From NCBI GenBank assembly GCA_021777535.1, contig JAJYDN010000002.1, forward strand, positions 64,949-128,948: DNA of 64,000 nt, given 5' to 3'. The notes below the pieces were generated by a model. The model saw only the letters and a program-made list of their open reading frames with translations. It was not told the DNA's origin and ran no database searches. This document shows, piece by piece, positions 15,237 to 24,595 of the stretch; position 1 is the stretch's first letter; the number at the start of each line of letters is the position of its first letter. The position numbers and the translations under genes were made by a program. Source of the stretch: Pseudomonadota bacterium. Its GTDB lineage: Bacteria > Pseudomonadota > Gammaproteobacteria > Acidiferrobacterales > Acidiferrobacteraceae.

Positions 15237-15884
15237 TCAGGGTGCGTGGCGTACGGCAGATAGCGCCTGGCCCGAAAAGAGGATCCCGGTCGCGTGGACG
15301 GGCAGGCCCGCCTGATGCAGCGCAGTGATTGTCCAGGTATTGCACGTATAAAAGGCGTCATACGTACCACGTGCCCGGAAAAATGTGCCCGGGTAGCGTC
15401 CATGGACCCGCACGGGCTCGAGGTTATCATGGGCGCCATGCCGGAAGGTGCGCCAAAGGAACCGCTGCAGTCTGTGCAGGCCCGCGGCCGAAAGCGGTCG
15501 CCAGAGGATATGCGCGGCCGGCGGGCTGTGGCGAAAGCCCTGAACGTAAAGAACGCTCGGCGCGGGAAAGAGTGCGCGCAGTCCGGTCAGGATTCCCGGG
15601 TGGCTTTCTGTATAGAACCACCGCTCTCCCCATCCAATCATCAGGTAGCGCGCGCCGGGGAACCAGTGCTTGAGCGTGCGTAGCGGCCCCTCGAGCTCGC
15701 CGGATGGCACAACGAGCCCGCTGTGCCATCCCTGCTGGATGAACGCAACCCGGGGCCCATCGCGCTGCAAGGGAGGATGCGTAACGGCCGTGGCCGGGCG
15801 CGCCACCGGTTTGCAGCCCCCAATGAGCAGCGGGAACGCGACGGCGATGAAGACTGCGGTGCGCGGGAAGGGCTTCAGGTGCAT
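15237..15884 (-). CDS. DUF2459 family lipoprotein (TIGR02117)
   Basis: A 215-residue envelope protein. The ATG at 15884 follows AGGAG by 8 bases and begins MHLKPFPRTAVFIAVAFPLL with lipobox IGGC, predicting a lipoprotein; the longer open frame has no ribosome site. The body matches DUF2459: VAFIQQGWHSGLVVPSGEL, YLMIGWGERWFYTE, a proline-rich middle, and YDAFYTCNTWTITALHQAGLPV near the end. The conserved His, Cys and Trp residues suggest a papain-like/NlpC-like hydrolase fold, but activity is unproven. No partner gene is evident. Confidence 0.85.
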   Translation of the reverse strand: MHLKPFPRTAVFIAVAFPLLIGGCKPVARPATAVTHPPLQRDGPRVAFIQQGWHSGLVVPSGELEGPLRTLKHWFPGARYLMIGWGERWFYTESHPGILTGLRALFPAPSVLYVQGFRHSPPAAHILWRPLSAAGLHRLQRFLWRTFRHGAHDNLEPVRVHGRYPGTFFRARGTYDAFYTCNTWTITALHQAGLPVHATGILFSGQALSAVRHAP

Positions 15885-16203
15885 CTTCGCGTCTCCTGCT
15901 GGCGCGCTCGGGCACAAAATACGTGACGCGCCGTTCCCGCCCGCGGGCGTCTCGTCCTTTCGGGCGATTGGCGCGGACCTCATAATATACAAAATCCAAG
16001 GGGTGGAGACAGGAGGAGAGAACCTGAGCGTGCCAGCGGTGCGGGTAGAGGGTCCCGGCCTGTGCCGCGGGGCATGGGTGGGTCCGTTGTGTGCCGTCTG
16101 CACGGTTCGTTGCAAAAAATCACGTCTCGGGACGGGTATTCCCTGCTATCGTCCCTGTACGCGGCGAGACCGATCGCTGCGCCGACAAATGAAGGAGATT
16201 GCC

Positions 16204-16740
16204 ATGCGTAAACGCGCAACGCTTGCAGCTTTGGCACTTGCCGCGGTGACGGGAATCGCCTATGCCCAGCCGGGCCCGATGATGCCCCCTTGCGGTCCAA
16301 ATCACCATCCCTGCGGTCCCATGATGGGCCATCCGGGCATGATGAGGCATGCATGGATGCACGGGCGCCTCGGCGTGCCCATGCTGCTGCCGTTCGTGGA
16401 GCTGCATTCCTATGAACTGAAGCTTACCAATGATCAGGCGAGCAAACTCGCTGTCTGGCGTAACGAGCATCTGCGGCAGATGATTCCGGTCATGCGCGAT
16501 CTGTGGCGCGATCGCGAGACCCTGCACAAGGATTTGCTTGAGGGCAAGAGTGCCGGGGACGTACGGGACATCACTGCGCGCATAGAAAGGCAAAGTGCAA
16601 CCATCCTGCAGCTGAAGATCGCCCAGGTCGAAATCGTCCGCTCGACGCTGACGCCATCCCAATGGCGTGATGTCGTCCATATGTACCACGACATGCACCA
16701 GCGTTTCATGCATTCCGGCGGCAGGCCAGGCTGGCGGTGA
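16204..16740 (+). CDS. periplasmic CpxP/Spy-like chaperone
   Basis: A 178-residue secreted protein: signal peptide MRKRATLAALALAAVTGIAYA, then a Met/His/Pro-rich segment (MMPPCGPNHHPCGPMMGHPGMM) that could bind metal, then a helical part with LTNDQASKLAVWRNEH and TLTPSQW, the two LTxxQ-type motifs of CpxP/Spy family proteins. Such proteins prevent periplasmic aggregation and often respond to envelope or metal stress. AAGGAG lies 7 bases before the ATG. It ends 4 bases from the convergent MFS gene. Confidence 0.85.
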   Translation: MRKRATLAALALAAVTGIAYAQPGPMMPPCGPNHHPCGPMMGHPGMMRHAWMHGRLGVPMLLPFVELHSYELKLTNDQASKLAVWRNEHLRQMIPVMRDLWRDRETLHKDLLEGKSAGDVRDITARIERQSATILQLKIAQVEIVRSTLTPSQWRDVVHMYHDMHQRFMHSGGRPGWR

Positions 16741-16744
16741 AGCG

Positions 16745-18106
16745 CTAGGCGTCGTCTTTTGGCAGGCCGGCGCTCCTGGAGTGGTGTGTGGACTCCAGCC
16801 GCTCCAGGGTCTGGCCGGCCGGCTCCACGGCGTAGCGGTAGCTGATGAGCGCCCCGGCAAGGCTTACGGCGATCATCAGGACAAGGACGGTCGGAAGTCC
16901 GAAGTGTGCCGTCATGGTCGGAAAGATGACCGCGGAGAAGGCCGCACCCAGTCGCGAAACGGCGGTGGCGATACCACCTGCGCTTGCGCGCAATTCCGTG
17001 GGGAAGATCTCCACGGACAGTGCCATCGCCGTGACTCCCGGGCCCACGCCGGTACCGAAGCTGAAGAACGCGGCACCCGCATAGACGAACTCCGGCATCT
17101 GCGCGAGGAGTCCGCCTATGAAGAGAACGAGCCCGAACCCCATCAGGAGGAAGCCCGCGATCTGCAGGGGTATGCGGCCGATGCGATCGAGCCGGGGTGC
17201 CGCAAACAGCAGGCCGCCGATCGAGATGATGAGGAATATGGCGTTGATGGCGGCCGCTTCAACGTTCGTTCCGGCCAATTCCTCCGTGCGCAGGACGACG
17301 GGAAAATAAAGGCCGATTCCGAGACTGACCACATCCAGGCAGAACCAGGGGGCGACGCTGAGCCAGAGGCGGCGGCGCCATGGTGCGCGAAACAGGGTGC
17401 GCCAATCGCGAACGCTCTGTCCGTAGCTCTCGGTGGTCTTCTGGATCTCATCGGTACTCCAGGCCGGATGCAGGCGCGAAAGGGCCTCGCGGGCCTCGCG
17501 TGTGGCGCCCTTGCGCGTGAGCCAGCGCGGGGATTCCGGGATGTTGCGTCTTAGCCACAGAAGACCCAGCGCCGGCAGGGCGGCGGCAAGCAGCATGCCG
17601 CGCCATGCCGCTATTCCGGCATAAAAAAGGAGCAGGAGTCCGACGAGGGTAGAGGCGAGGGCTCCCGCGTACCACGCAATATTGGCTCCCGCAAAGTGAT
17701 TTCCCCGCTGTTCGGCATCGCTGTATTCGGCAATGACCGTGGCGACGAGGGGATAGTCCATCCCCACGGCGAGGCCTACGGCAAAGCGGCCGATCCAGAG
17801 AACAGAAAGGTCAGTGCTGGCGGCGCTGATAACGGCCCCGGCGATATAGAGCAGGATATTGGGGAGCAGCAGTGTCCGGCGGCCATAGCGGTCCACGAGC
17901 GGGCCGCCGATTGCGCCGCCGAGAAGCGAGCCCAGCAAGGCCGCCGCCATCAGGGTGCCGGTGGCGGCTGGCGTGAGCCGCCAGTCCTCCCGCAGCGACA
18001 GCAGTGCCACTGCCATGATGCTGAGATCGAAGCCATCCAGGAACATACCGAAAGCGGCGGCCAGCAGTGTTCGCCGGATGGTGCGCTTGTTTCTGTCCGT
18101 ATGCAC
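16745..18106 (-). CDS. MFS transporter, sugar/aromatic acid porter type
   Basis: A 453-residue inner-membrane protein with about 12 hydrophobic segments. It carries the MFS loop motif GGPLVDRYGRR between helices 2 and 3, GMDYPLVATVIAEY in helix 4, and PESPRWLTRKG before the central loop, a hallmark of the sugar porter and aromatic acid:H+ symporter families. The second half has a weaker repeat (FAAPRLDRIGRIP). It probably takes up a small organic solute with protons. The substrate cannot be told, and no catabolic genes are adjacent. Confidence 0.9.
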   Translation of the reverse strand: MHTDRNKRTIRRTLLAAAFGMFLDGFDLSIMAVALLSLREDWRLTPAATGTLMAAALLGSLLGGAIGGPLVDRYGRRTLLLPNILLYIAGAVISAASTDLSVLWIGRFAVGLAVGMDYPLVATVIAEYSDAEQRGNHFAGANIAWYAGALASTLVGLLLLFYAGIAAWRGMLLAAALPALGLLWLRRNIPESPRWLTRKGATREAREALSRLHPAWSTDEIQKTTESYGQSVRDWRTLFRAPWRRRLWLSVAPWFCLDVVSLGIGLYFPVVLRTEELAGTNVEAAAINAIFLIISIGGLLFAAPRLDRIGRIPLQIAGFLLMGFGLVLFIGGLLAQMPEFVYAGAAFFSFGTGVGPGVTAMALSVEIFPTELRASAGGIATAVSRLGAAFSAVIFPTMTAHFGLPTVLVLMIAVSLAGALISYRYAVEPAGQTLERLESTHHSRSAGLPKDDA

Positions 18107-18330
18107 GGTAATCCTCGAGCCGCGGCGCGGCCGCCTTCGTCAGTGAGACGGCACTATACCGGGGCGGGCGTTCCGGCGCACCGCGTATGCGGTCCCGGAT
18201 GTCCTGCAGGAAGGCGGAGGGCAAGGATGAGCGGGGTATGTTGTGCCACCCGGCTTTCAGAGGTTTTTGACCAGTAAGGAACCGGCGGCCACGGCAGATG
18301 CCGTAGCCAGCCAGCGGGGACGTGTGACGA

Positions 18331-18816
18331 TCAGGAGCCGGCCGCCAGATGGGAGGCGTTTTCGGCTACTTCCGCATCGAAGGTCTTGCGCAGGACTGCC
18401 TTGTGCACGTCACCTATGCTCAGGATTCCCACGAGTTTGCCCGCCGATGCCACTGGAATGCGGCGGATGCGATGCGCGAACATGACTGCCACCGCCCGCA
18501 AAATCGGATCATCCGGCGCCACCGTATAGACGTGCTTCGACATGTAGGTTTCCGTGGTTTCGCCGAGCACGTCCCGATATTCATGCTCGAGCTCCTCGAA
18601 GCGCGGCATCTGTCCCATCTGCATGGCATCGGCCACCTTGGGGTACATGGCCCCGAGCACGTCTTTTTCGGAGATCAGGCCGCGGATATTGCCCTGATCG
18701 TCGACTACAGGCAGGCCGCTTATGTGATAAAAGCACATCAGGACCGCGACATCACGAATCGTTGTGGCAGGCGTGACGGTCTTTACACGGGTCGTCATGA
18801 CATCTTTGACAAACAT
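18331..18816 (-). CDS. tandem CBS-domain protein
   Basis: A 161-residue cytoplasmic protein made of two CBS domains: VKDVMTTRVKTVTPATTIRDVA...ISGLPVVDD...GLISEKDVL, and MSKHVYTVAPDDPILRAVAVM...RRIPVASAGKLVGILSIGDV. A Bateman pair of this kind binds adenosyl ligands (AMP, ATP or SAM) and reports energy state. No catalytic domain is attached. AGGAGG precedes the ATG. It lies upstream of, and divergent from, the proton ATPase gene, which may suggest a joint role in acid or energy stress, but that is inference. Confidence 0.9.
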   Translation of the reverse strand: MFVKDVMTTRVKTVTPATTIRDVAVLMCFYHISGLPVVDDQGNIRGLISEKDVLGAMYPKVADAMQMGQMPRFEELEHEYRDVLGETTETYMSKHVYTVAPDDPILRAVAVMFAHRIRRIPVASAGKLVGILSIGDVHKAVLRKTFDAEVAENASHLAAGS

Positions 18817-19353
18817 GAAATAGCCTCCTTGTCAGCGAACGTTTCAAGTAGCCAAAAAAGCGAATGCACGAGCAGGAATGGCCGGCCGGTACCTCCACTG
18901 TTCTGTTCGTCACCAGGGTATTCCGCGCCCCAAAAGCGCTGCACCCCGACTTCTCCCGACTATAGTGCCCGAGGCATTTGTCGGCAAGAAACATTGTAGA
19001 ACGGCGAGCAAATAAACTTATGCGAATATACCGAAATAACGAAATTACGAATTGAACAAAAAGGATAAAAAAAATTGATTACACAACGAGGTGCGGCGTT
19101 TTATAGAGTGGTCATCCACACATGAATGTTCGTCGTGCATGGAAGTCTGTATAGACTGTGTCCAATATTGATGCAGATTGCGCAAGGAGTCGATGGATCC
19201 ACGCCGTCCGACGTGGGTGCGCGGGGCGCGGCAAAATGGGGCACTCGGGGTAAATCTGGAGACCGGGAAGTGGGGGTTCGGCGAATCACTTGCACAGAGT
19301 GCCATAAAACAGGGTAACCCGCCCGAAATTCAAAGGGCGTCTGGAGAAACAGG
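18817..19353. other. divergent promoter region, AT-rich patch
   Basis: About 540 bases between the CBS gene and the proton ATPase gene. Bases 19010-19090 are strikingly AT-rich (AAAAAGGATAAAAAAAATTG) against the GC-rich background, which fits a regulatory region or a histone-like-protein site. No ORF is supported. Confidence 0.5.
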
Positions 19354-21753
19354 ATGAACGAAGCGCAACAGGGTCTGACGAAGGAGCAAGTCGCTAAGCT
19401 GTTGAAGGAGTACGGGCCGAACGTCATCTCGGAGGAGAAGCCCCATCCCGTCCGCATGTTCCTGAAGAAACTCTGGGGACCTGTGCCGTGGATGCTCGAA
19501 GTCACCATGATTCTCGAGTTCATCATGCGCAACAATATCGAGGGTGGCATCATCTTCTTCCTCCTCGTATTCAACGCCTTCCTCGGGTTCGCCCACCAGC
19601 AAAAGGCCCAAAACGCCCTCAACATGCTGAGATCGCGCCTCCAGATCATGGCGCGCGTACTGCGCGACGGCGAATGGATGCAGGTGTCAGCGGCCGAGCT
19701 GGTCCCCGGCGACTATGTACACCTGCGGGTCGGTGATTTTGCGCCGGCCGACATGACGATCATCGAGGGGCATGTGCTGGTCGACCAGTCGGCCCTCACC
19801 GGCGAGTCGGTCCCGGTCGAGCGCGAGCCTTCGCAGATGGTGTATTCCGGTTCGGTTCTGGCGCGCGGCGAGGCGAGCGGAACGGTGATGGCCACCGGCA
19901 AAAACAGCTACTACGGCAAGACGGCTGAGCTCATGCGTACGGCCGGCAGCCGGTCACACGCCGAGGCGCTGGTCATGTCGATCGTCCGCTATCTGCTGCT
20001 GATGGATGGCGCGCTGGTGGTGGCGATCCTCGGCTATGCGGCCATGACGCACCTGCCGTTTGTGCAGGTTATGCCGTTTGCCCTGATCCTGCTCGTCGCG
20101 TCGGTGCCAGTGGCGCTTACCGCGACGTTTACGCTGACGAGTGCCGTGGCCTCATTGGATCTTACGAATCACGGTGTGCTGCTCACCCGTCTGGCTGCGA
20201 TCGAGGAAGCCGCAGCCATGAACGAGCTCTGCAGCGACAAGACCGGTACGCTCACGCTGAATCAGCTGACCTGCTCGGCGCTCCATCCGGCCGATGGCGT
20301 GAATGATGATGAGTTGCTGGTGATGGCAGCACTCGCAAGTGACGAGCGCACCCAGGATCCGCTCGACAAGGCGATCTTCGAGCGGGCCCGCGAAAAGGGT
20401 CTCGGCCTGCCCACGAAGGACAAGTTCGTGCCCTTCGATCCTGGCACAAAGCGGTCCGAAGCCTACTTCATGCGCAACGGCGAGACCTACAGGACCATCA
20501 AGGGAGCTCCGCACGTCGTCATGCAGCTGGTCGGTGTGGACCCGGCGACCTGGGATACGGCGCTCGAAGACCTGGCCGGGGCCGGTGCCCGTGTTCTGGG
20601 TGTGGCGGCCGGTCCGGAGGGAAGCCTCCGGTTCATGGGCCTGGTGGCGCTGGCGGATCCGCCGCGGCCCGAGGCCCGTGGCGTGATTGCCGAACTGAAC
20701 AAGCTCGGCGTGAAGGTCCGCATGGTGACCGGTGACAGCATGGCGACGGCGCGGGTCGTCGCGGCCGAACTGGGTATTCCGGGCACCAACATCGGCGGGC
20801 GCGAGGAGATCCAGAAGGGCCGCGCCTGTGACATCTACGCCGGCGTCTATCCGGAAGACAAATTCCAGCTGGTGAAGATCTTCCAGGGGCTGGGTCATAC
20901 GGTCGGCATGACCGGTGACGGCGTCAATGACGCGCCGGCGCTGAAGCAGGCGGAGGTCGGTATCGCGGTGGCAAGCGCCACGGACGTTGCCAAGGCCGCG
21001 GCCAGCATGGTGCTCACCCATGAAGGCTTGAGTGGCGTTGTCGAGGCCATCAAGACCGGCCGCCGTGTCTATCAGCGTCTTTTGACGTATACGATCAACA
21101 AGATCGTGAAGACCATCCAGGTGGCCGCGTTCCTGGCCCTGGGCCTGCTGATCTTCCGGCAGTTCGTGGTGACGCCGCTCCTCGTCCTGCTCCTCTTGTT
21201 TGCGAACGACTTCGTGACGATGTCGATTGCCAACGACCGGGTGCAGGTGTCGCCGGAGCCGGATATCTGGAACGTCAAGGTCCTTATCAGTTCCTCGCTC
21301 GTTATCGCGTTCGCATGGCTTGTGTACATTTTCGCGGTCTATACCGCAGGACGCTACGGGTTCGGTCTGAGTGTCTCCCAGTCACAGACGCTGAGCTTCC
21401 TCGGTCTGGTCTTCTCGGGCCTGCTGAACGTCATTCTGGTACGCGAGCGCAATCACTTCTGGGCCTCGCGGCCGGGGACCTACCTGCTGGCCGCTATCGT
21501 GGGCGATATCGTCTTCGTCTCGCTCTTTGCCCATTACGGCGTCCTGATGGCCCCGCTTTCGTGGCCGCTCGTGATTGGCCTGCTGCTCTTCACCTTCGCC
21601 TACATGGCGGTTCTCGACATGGTGAAGGTGCCGCTTTTGCGCAAACGCGAGCACGCCGCAGCGGCCCATGCCATGGCCGACGGGCACGCGCAGGCGGGTG
21701 AATCCGTGGTCGAGCGGTCCGCCCTGGAGGCGACGACCAGCACCACCGAGTAA
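19354..21753 (+). CDS. P3A-type plasma-membrane proton-efflux ATPase
   Basis: A 799-residue P-type ATPase matching the fungal/plant-like H+-ATPase class also found in acidophiles. The actuator motif is LTGESVPV, the phosphorylation site CSDKTGTLTLN, the nucleotide-domain loop KGAPHV, and the hinge MVTGDGVNDAPAL (here MTGDGVNDAPAL). The membrane helix 4 motif is ASVPVALTATFT: PVAL, not the PEGL of calcium or PCPC-like motif of metal pumps, as expected for P3A proton pumps. Expected role: ATP-driven proton export across the inner membrane, keeping cytoplasmic pH near neutral. No signal for metal-binding domains is seen. It ends in a hairpin terminator. Confidence 0.92.
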   Translation: MNEAQQGLTKEQVAKLLKEYGPNVISEEKPHPVRMFLKKLWGPVPWMLEVTMILEFIMRNNIEGGIIFFLLVFNAFLGFAHQQKAQNALNMLRSRLQIMARVLRDGEWMQVSAAELVPGDYVHLRVGDFAPADMTIIEGHVLVDQSALTGESVPVEREPSQMVYSGSVLARGEASGTVMATGKNSYYGKTAELMRTAGSRSHAEALVMSIVRYLLLMDGALVVAILGYAAMTHLPFVQVMPFALILLVASVPVALTATFTLTSAVASLDLTNHGVLLTRLAAIEEAAAMNELCSDKTGTLTLNQLTCSALHPADGVNDDELLVMAALASDERTQDPLDKAIFERAREKGLGLPTKDKFVPFDPGTKRSEAYFMRNGETYRTIKGAPHVVMQLVGVDPATWDTALEDLAGAGARVLGVAAGPEGSLRFMGLVALADPPRPEARGVIAELNKLGVKVRMVTGDSMATARVVAAELGIPGTNIGGREEIQKGRACDIYAGVYPEDKFQLVKIFQGLGHTVGMTGDGVNDAPALKQAEVGIAVASATDVAKAAASMVLTHEGLSGVVEAIKTGRRVYQRLLTYTINKIVKTIQVAAFLALGLLIFRQFVVTPLLVLLLLFANDFVTMSIANDRVQVSPEPDIWNVKVLISSSLVIAFAWLVYIFAVYTAGRYGFGLSVSQSQTLSFLGLVFSGLLNVILVRERNHFWASRPGTYLLAAIVGDIVFVSLFAHYGVLMAPLSWPLVIGLLLFTFAYMAVLDMVKVPLLRKREHAAAAHAMADGHAQAGESVVERSALEATTSTTE

Positions 21754-21766
21754 GCTGTCCGGTAAA

Positions 21767-21812
21767 GGCAACCCCGGGCGTCCCTCGCGGATGTCCGGGG
21801 TTTGCCGTTTTC
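21767..21812 (+). terminator. terminator after the proton ATPase
   Basis: GGCAACCCCGG pairs with CCGGGGTTTGCC (one bulged base), followed by GTTTTC. It lies between the convergent ATPase and hydrolase genes. Confidence 0.65.
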
Positions 21813-21823
21813 GGGACTGGTTT

Positions 21824-22510
21824 TCAGTATTCGGAAGCGAGATAGCGGTTGAACCAGGCGCTCGCGACGCGCGAGACCTCCTCCAGCTGGCCCGGCGCCT
21901 CGAAAAGGTGGCCCGCCCGTGGAATGATGACAGTTTCATGGGGGCAGTGCAGACGCGCCGCAGCCCAGCGATTGAGCTCGAGAACTTCCGTGTCGGCACC
22001 GCCGACGATGAAAAGGGTCGGTGCCTGCACCTGGCCCAGGGCGTCGTTGGCCAGATCGGGGCGGCCGCCCCGCGAGACCACGGCATGCACGAGGTGGGGC
22101 CGTTCGGATGCGCTGATGAGAGCGGCGGCGGCCCCGGTGCTCGCCCCGAACAATCCATACCGCAGGGTTTGGGTGACACCGTACCCGGCAAGCCAATCGA
22201 TGGTTCCCGTCAGGCGTCCGGCAAGCAGGCCGATGTCGAAGCGGTATTCGCTGGTCTCCACATCGCGGTCGTGCTCAAGGGGGGTGAGCAGGTCGAACAA
22301 AAGCGTGGCAAGGCCTGCCTGATTGAGGGCGGTGGCGACGCGCTGATTGCGGCCGCTAAAGCGCGAGCTGCCGCTGCCGTGCGCGAAGGCAACCAGGCCT
22401 TGCGCGGCCGCCGGGATCGCCAGCATCCCTTCGAGTTCCACGTCGCCGGCGAGAATGGTCACGTCATGAGTGAGCCGGGCGGGGGCGTATTCGGTCGTCT
22501 TGCTTGTCAT
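21824..22510 (-). CDS. alpha/beta hydrolase (dienelactone hydrolase-like)
   Basis: A 228-residue cytoplasmic hydrolase. The nucleophile is in FGASTGAAAA (Ser), the acid in VGGADTEV and the His in PRAGHLFE, giving the catalytic triad. VAFAHGSGSSRFSGRN forms the oxyanion strand region. Its ATG overlaps the stop of the upstream erythromycin-esterase-like gene by 4 bases, so the two are translationally coupled. This trio (hydrolase, esterase-like, phosphoribosyltransferase) recurs in many proteobacteria; its common function is not known to me. Confidence 0.88.
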   Translation of the reverse strand: MTSKTTEYAPARLTHDVTILAGDVELEGMLAIPAAAQGLVAFAHGSGSSRFSGRNQRVATALNQAGLATLLFDLLTPLEHDRDVETSEYRFDIGLLAGRLTGTIDWLAGYGVTQTLRYGLFGASTGAAAALISASERPHLVHAVVSRGGRPDLANDALGQVQAPTLFIVGGADTEVLELNRWAAARLHCPHETVIIPRAGHLFEAPGQLEEVSRVASAWFNRYLASEY

Positions 22511-23832
22511 GGGATCCTCACGGGTCTGATGTCGGGCGCGGGCCGCCAGTGGGCCGGCCGTGTGAGTGGCTCGACGGCGTCGGTTTCGTCGAGATGAAAG
22601 ACCGCATCGAATTGGCGGGCGAGGGAGGCCTCGAAATAGTGGCTCGCGCGCTCAGTCCGCGGCAAATAGATCACGCCGATGGCCCGTTCCAGCAACGGTT
22701 CCTTCAGGCGTTCGGCTTGCGGGCCTTTCAATGGCAGGAAAAAGCGGTCGAGCCGCGTGGTATGAAAGAGCCGCTCGTAACTGTCGGGAAGGGCTGGTCT
22801 CACCCTTTTCAGTTCCACTTCGCCGTCCCATTCGGAGGCCGCGCTGACATAGCCCGTGAAGGTCGTGAAGCCTACGAGCAACACCTGCTCACCGAGGTCC
22901 TGGCGCAAGAGCTGACCGAGATTGAGTTCGCCGCGGCCGTGCATCTCGGTGGCGCGGGCATCCCCCAGGTGCGAGTTGTGGGCCCATACGACGATGCGCC
23001 CGCTGCCATCACGCCGGCGCCGATAGGCCGACAAGGCGAACAACGTGTCCCGCATATGGGCGTCGCGGAGGTTCCATGTGTTGATGCGCCGGCCGAACAT
23101 GGCCCGGTAATAGCGTTCCGCCTGCACGACCACCGCGGCGTTGCGTTCCGCGAAAAAGTGGGCATCCGCCGCAGCAAGACCGTTACGCTCGATGTAGTCC
23201 TGCGCCTGCGTGCGCAGCTGGAGGAGTTGCGCGACCACCTCATCATGCGCCGGTGGGCGCCGCCCAAGGGCCACCTGGTAGCCATAGGTCTGGGGCTCGC
23301 GGACGTGATCGAGAGCGGCATAGCGTTCGCGCGCTATCTCGGCCTGCGCGGGATCGACCTCCTCGAGATAACGGATCACCGCATCGGCACTGCGGTAGAG
23401 GCTGTAGAGGTCGAGTCCATATATACCGGCACGGCTTGCCATGGGCCGGTCGGCATTGTAGGCGCGTAGCCAGCCGATGAATTCGACAATTTCTTCATTG
23501 CGCCACATCCACGAGGGGAAGCGCTCGAAATCGGCCAGCGCCGCATGGGCATCATCGGCGGTCTCGCCGTGCACGAACCGGTTTACCCGCCAGGTGTCGG
23601 GCCAGTCGCCTTCGACGGCGACCCCGTCGAACCCCGCTTCGGCGATCAGCCGGCGGGTGATGTCGGCGCGCATCCGGTAGAAATCCCGCGTCCCGTGAGT
23701 GGATTCGCCAAGCAGAACAAAGCGTTTGTCGGGCACCATCGCCATCAGCGCGTCATAGTCCCCCTGGTCGTCCTGCAGGCGCAACGCAAGACTTTGTGTT
23801 GCGGAGAAAGGTGTCAGCGCCATATGGTTCAT
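22507..23832 (-). CDS. erythromycin esterase family protein
   Basis: A 441-residue member of the EreA/EreB-like family. The catalytic region is visible as LGESTHGTRDFYRMR (Glu and His), VAVEGDWPD, MWRNEEIVEFIGWLR and VVWAHNSHLGDA. Clinical enzymes open macrolide lactones, but most chromosomal members are of unknown function and lie beside phosphoribosyltransferases, as here. Both ends overlap neighbours by 4 bases (ATGA), so it is the middle gene of a coupled trio. AGGAG lies 9 bases before the start. A macrolide role should not be assumed. Confidence 0.88.
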   Translation of the reverse strand: MNHMALTPFSATQSLALRLQDDQGDYDALMAMVPDKRFVLLGESTHGTRDFYRMRADITRRLIAEAGFDGVAVEGDWPDTWRVNRFVHGETADDAHAALADFERFPSWMWRNEEIVEFIGWLRAYNADRPMASRAGIYGLDLYSLYRSADAVIRYLEEVDPAQAEIARERYAALDHVREPQTYGYQVALGRRPPAHDEVVAQLLQLRTQAQDYIERNGLAAADAHFFAERNAAVVVQAERYYRAMFGRRINTWNLRDAHMRDTLFALSAYRRRRDGSGRIVVWAHNSHLGDARATEMHGRGELNLGQLLRQDLGEQVLLVGFTTFTGYVSAASEWDGEVELKRVRPALPDSYERLFHTTRLDRFFLPLKGPQAERLKEPLLERAIGVIYLPRTERASHYFEASLARQFDAVFHLDETDAVEPLTRPAHWRPAPDIRPVRIP

Positions 23833-24485
23833 CGTATGGGCTCCTTCGCCGATTCCGCGAGAAGTTCGTGTACCTCCTCGTCTTCTACCTGGCCGAAATC
23901 ATCGTAGAACTGGCCTACTGCGGCGAAATCACGGGGGGAGTGGACACTGACGAAATCGTCGGCAAGGTCGGCGAATCGCGCGCGCGCATCCGCCGGCGCC
24001 ACCGGAACGGCGACAATGACGCGGCCCGGTCTGCCGCTGCGCAGGGCAAGGAGGGCGGTACGCATCGACGCCCCGGTGGCAATGCCGTCGTCGACGACGA
24101 TCACCGTGCGTCCGAGGAGGCGCGCAGGGGGACGATCGCCGCGGTAGGATTTTTCACGCCGCCGCAACTCCGCGCGTTCCGCGGCCAGTACACGCTCGAA
24201 GTCCTCATCGCCGACGTGATAGGCCGCGCGTACCTGCTCGTTGATGTAAAGCGTACCACCCGATGCGATTGCGCCCATCGCCAGTTCCGGCTGGCCCGGT
24301 ACGCCGAGCTTGCGTACGAGCAGCACATCCAGCTCGCCGCCGAGCGCTTGCGCCACGGCATATCCGACGGGTACTCCGCCGCGCGGCAGCGCAAGGACCA
24401 GTACGTCTTCCTTTGCCAGATTGCCCGGCAGCGCCTGCGCGAGCCGTGCGCCGGCGTCCGCCCGATCCCGGAAATATCCGTTCAT
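23829..24485 (-). CDS. phosphoribosyltransferase
   Basis: First gene of the coupled trio. It has the PRPP-binding loop VIVVDDGIATGASMRTAL and the N-terminal LALPRGGVPVGYAVAQAL, both typical of the type I PRTase fold. A hood domain for a specific base is not recognisable, so the substrate is open. The ATG at 24485 is chosen because GGGG lies 7 bases upstream; a GTG at 24491 is also in frame. Related standalone PRTases with KLGVPGQPELAMGAIA occur near esterase and stress genes. Confidence 0.88.
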   Translation of the reverse strand: MNGYFRDRADAGARLAQALPGNLAKEDVLVLALPRGGVPVGYAVAQALGGELDVLLVRKLGVPGQPELAMGAIASGGTLYINEQVRAAYHVGDEDFERVLAAERAELRRREKSYRGDRPPARLLGRTVIVVDDGIATGASMRTALLALRSGRPGRVIVAVPVAPADARARFADLADDFVSVHSPRDFAAVGQFYDDFGQVEDEEVHELLAESAKEPIR

Positions 24486-24595
24486 GAGCACCCCGCATCA
24501 AGGGACGGGTTACCGGCGTAGCTTAATACGGCGCCGTAAAAAGGGGGAGGGCCGCGTGGCCCCGGAACACCCTGCGGCGGCGACCCCCCCGGCCG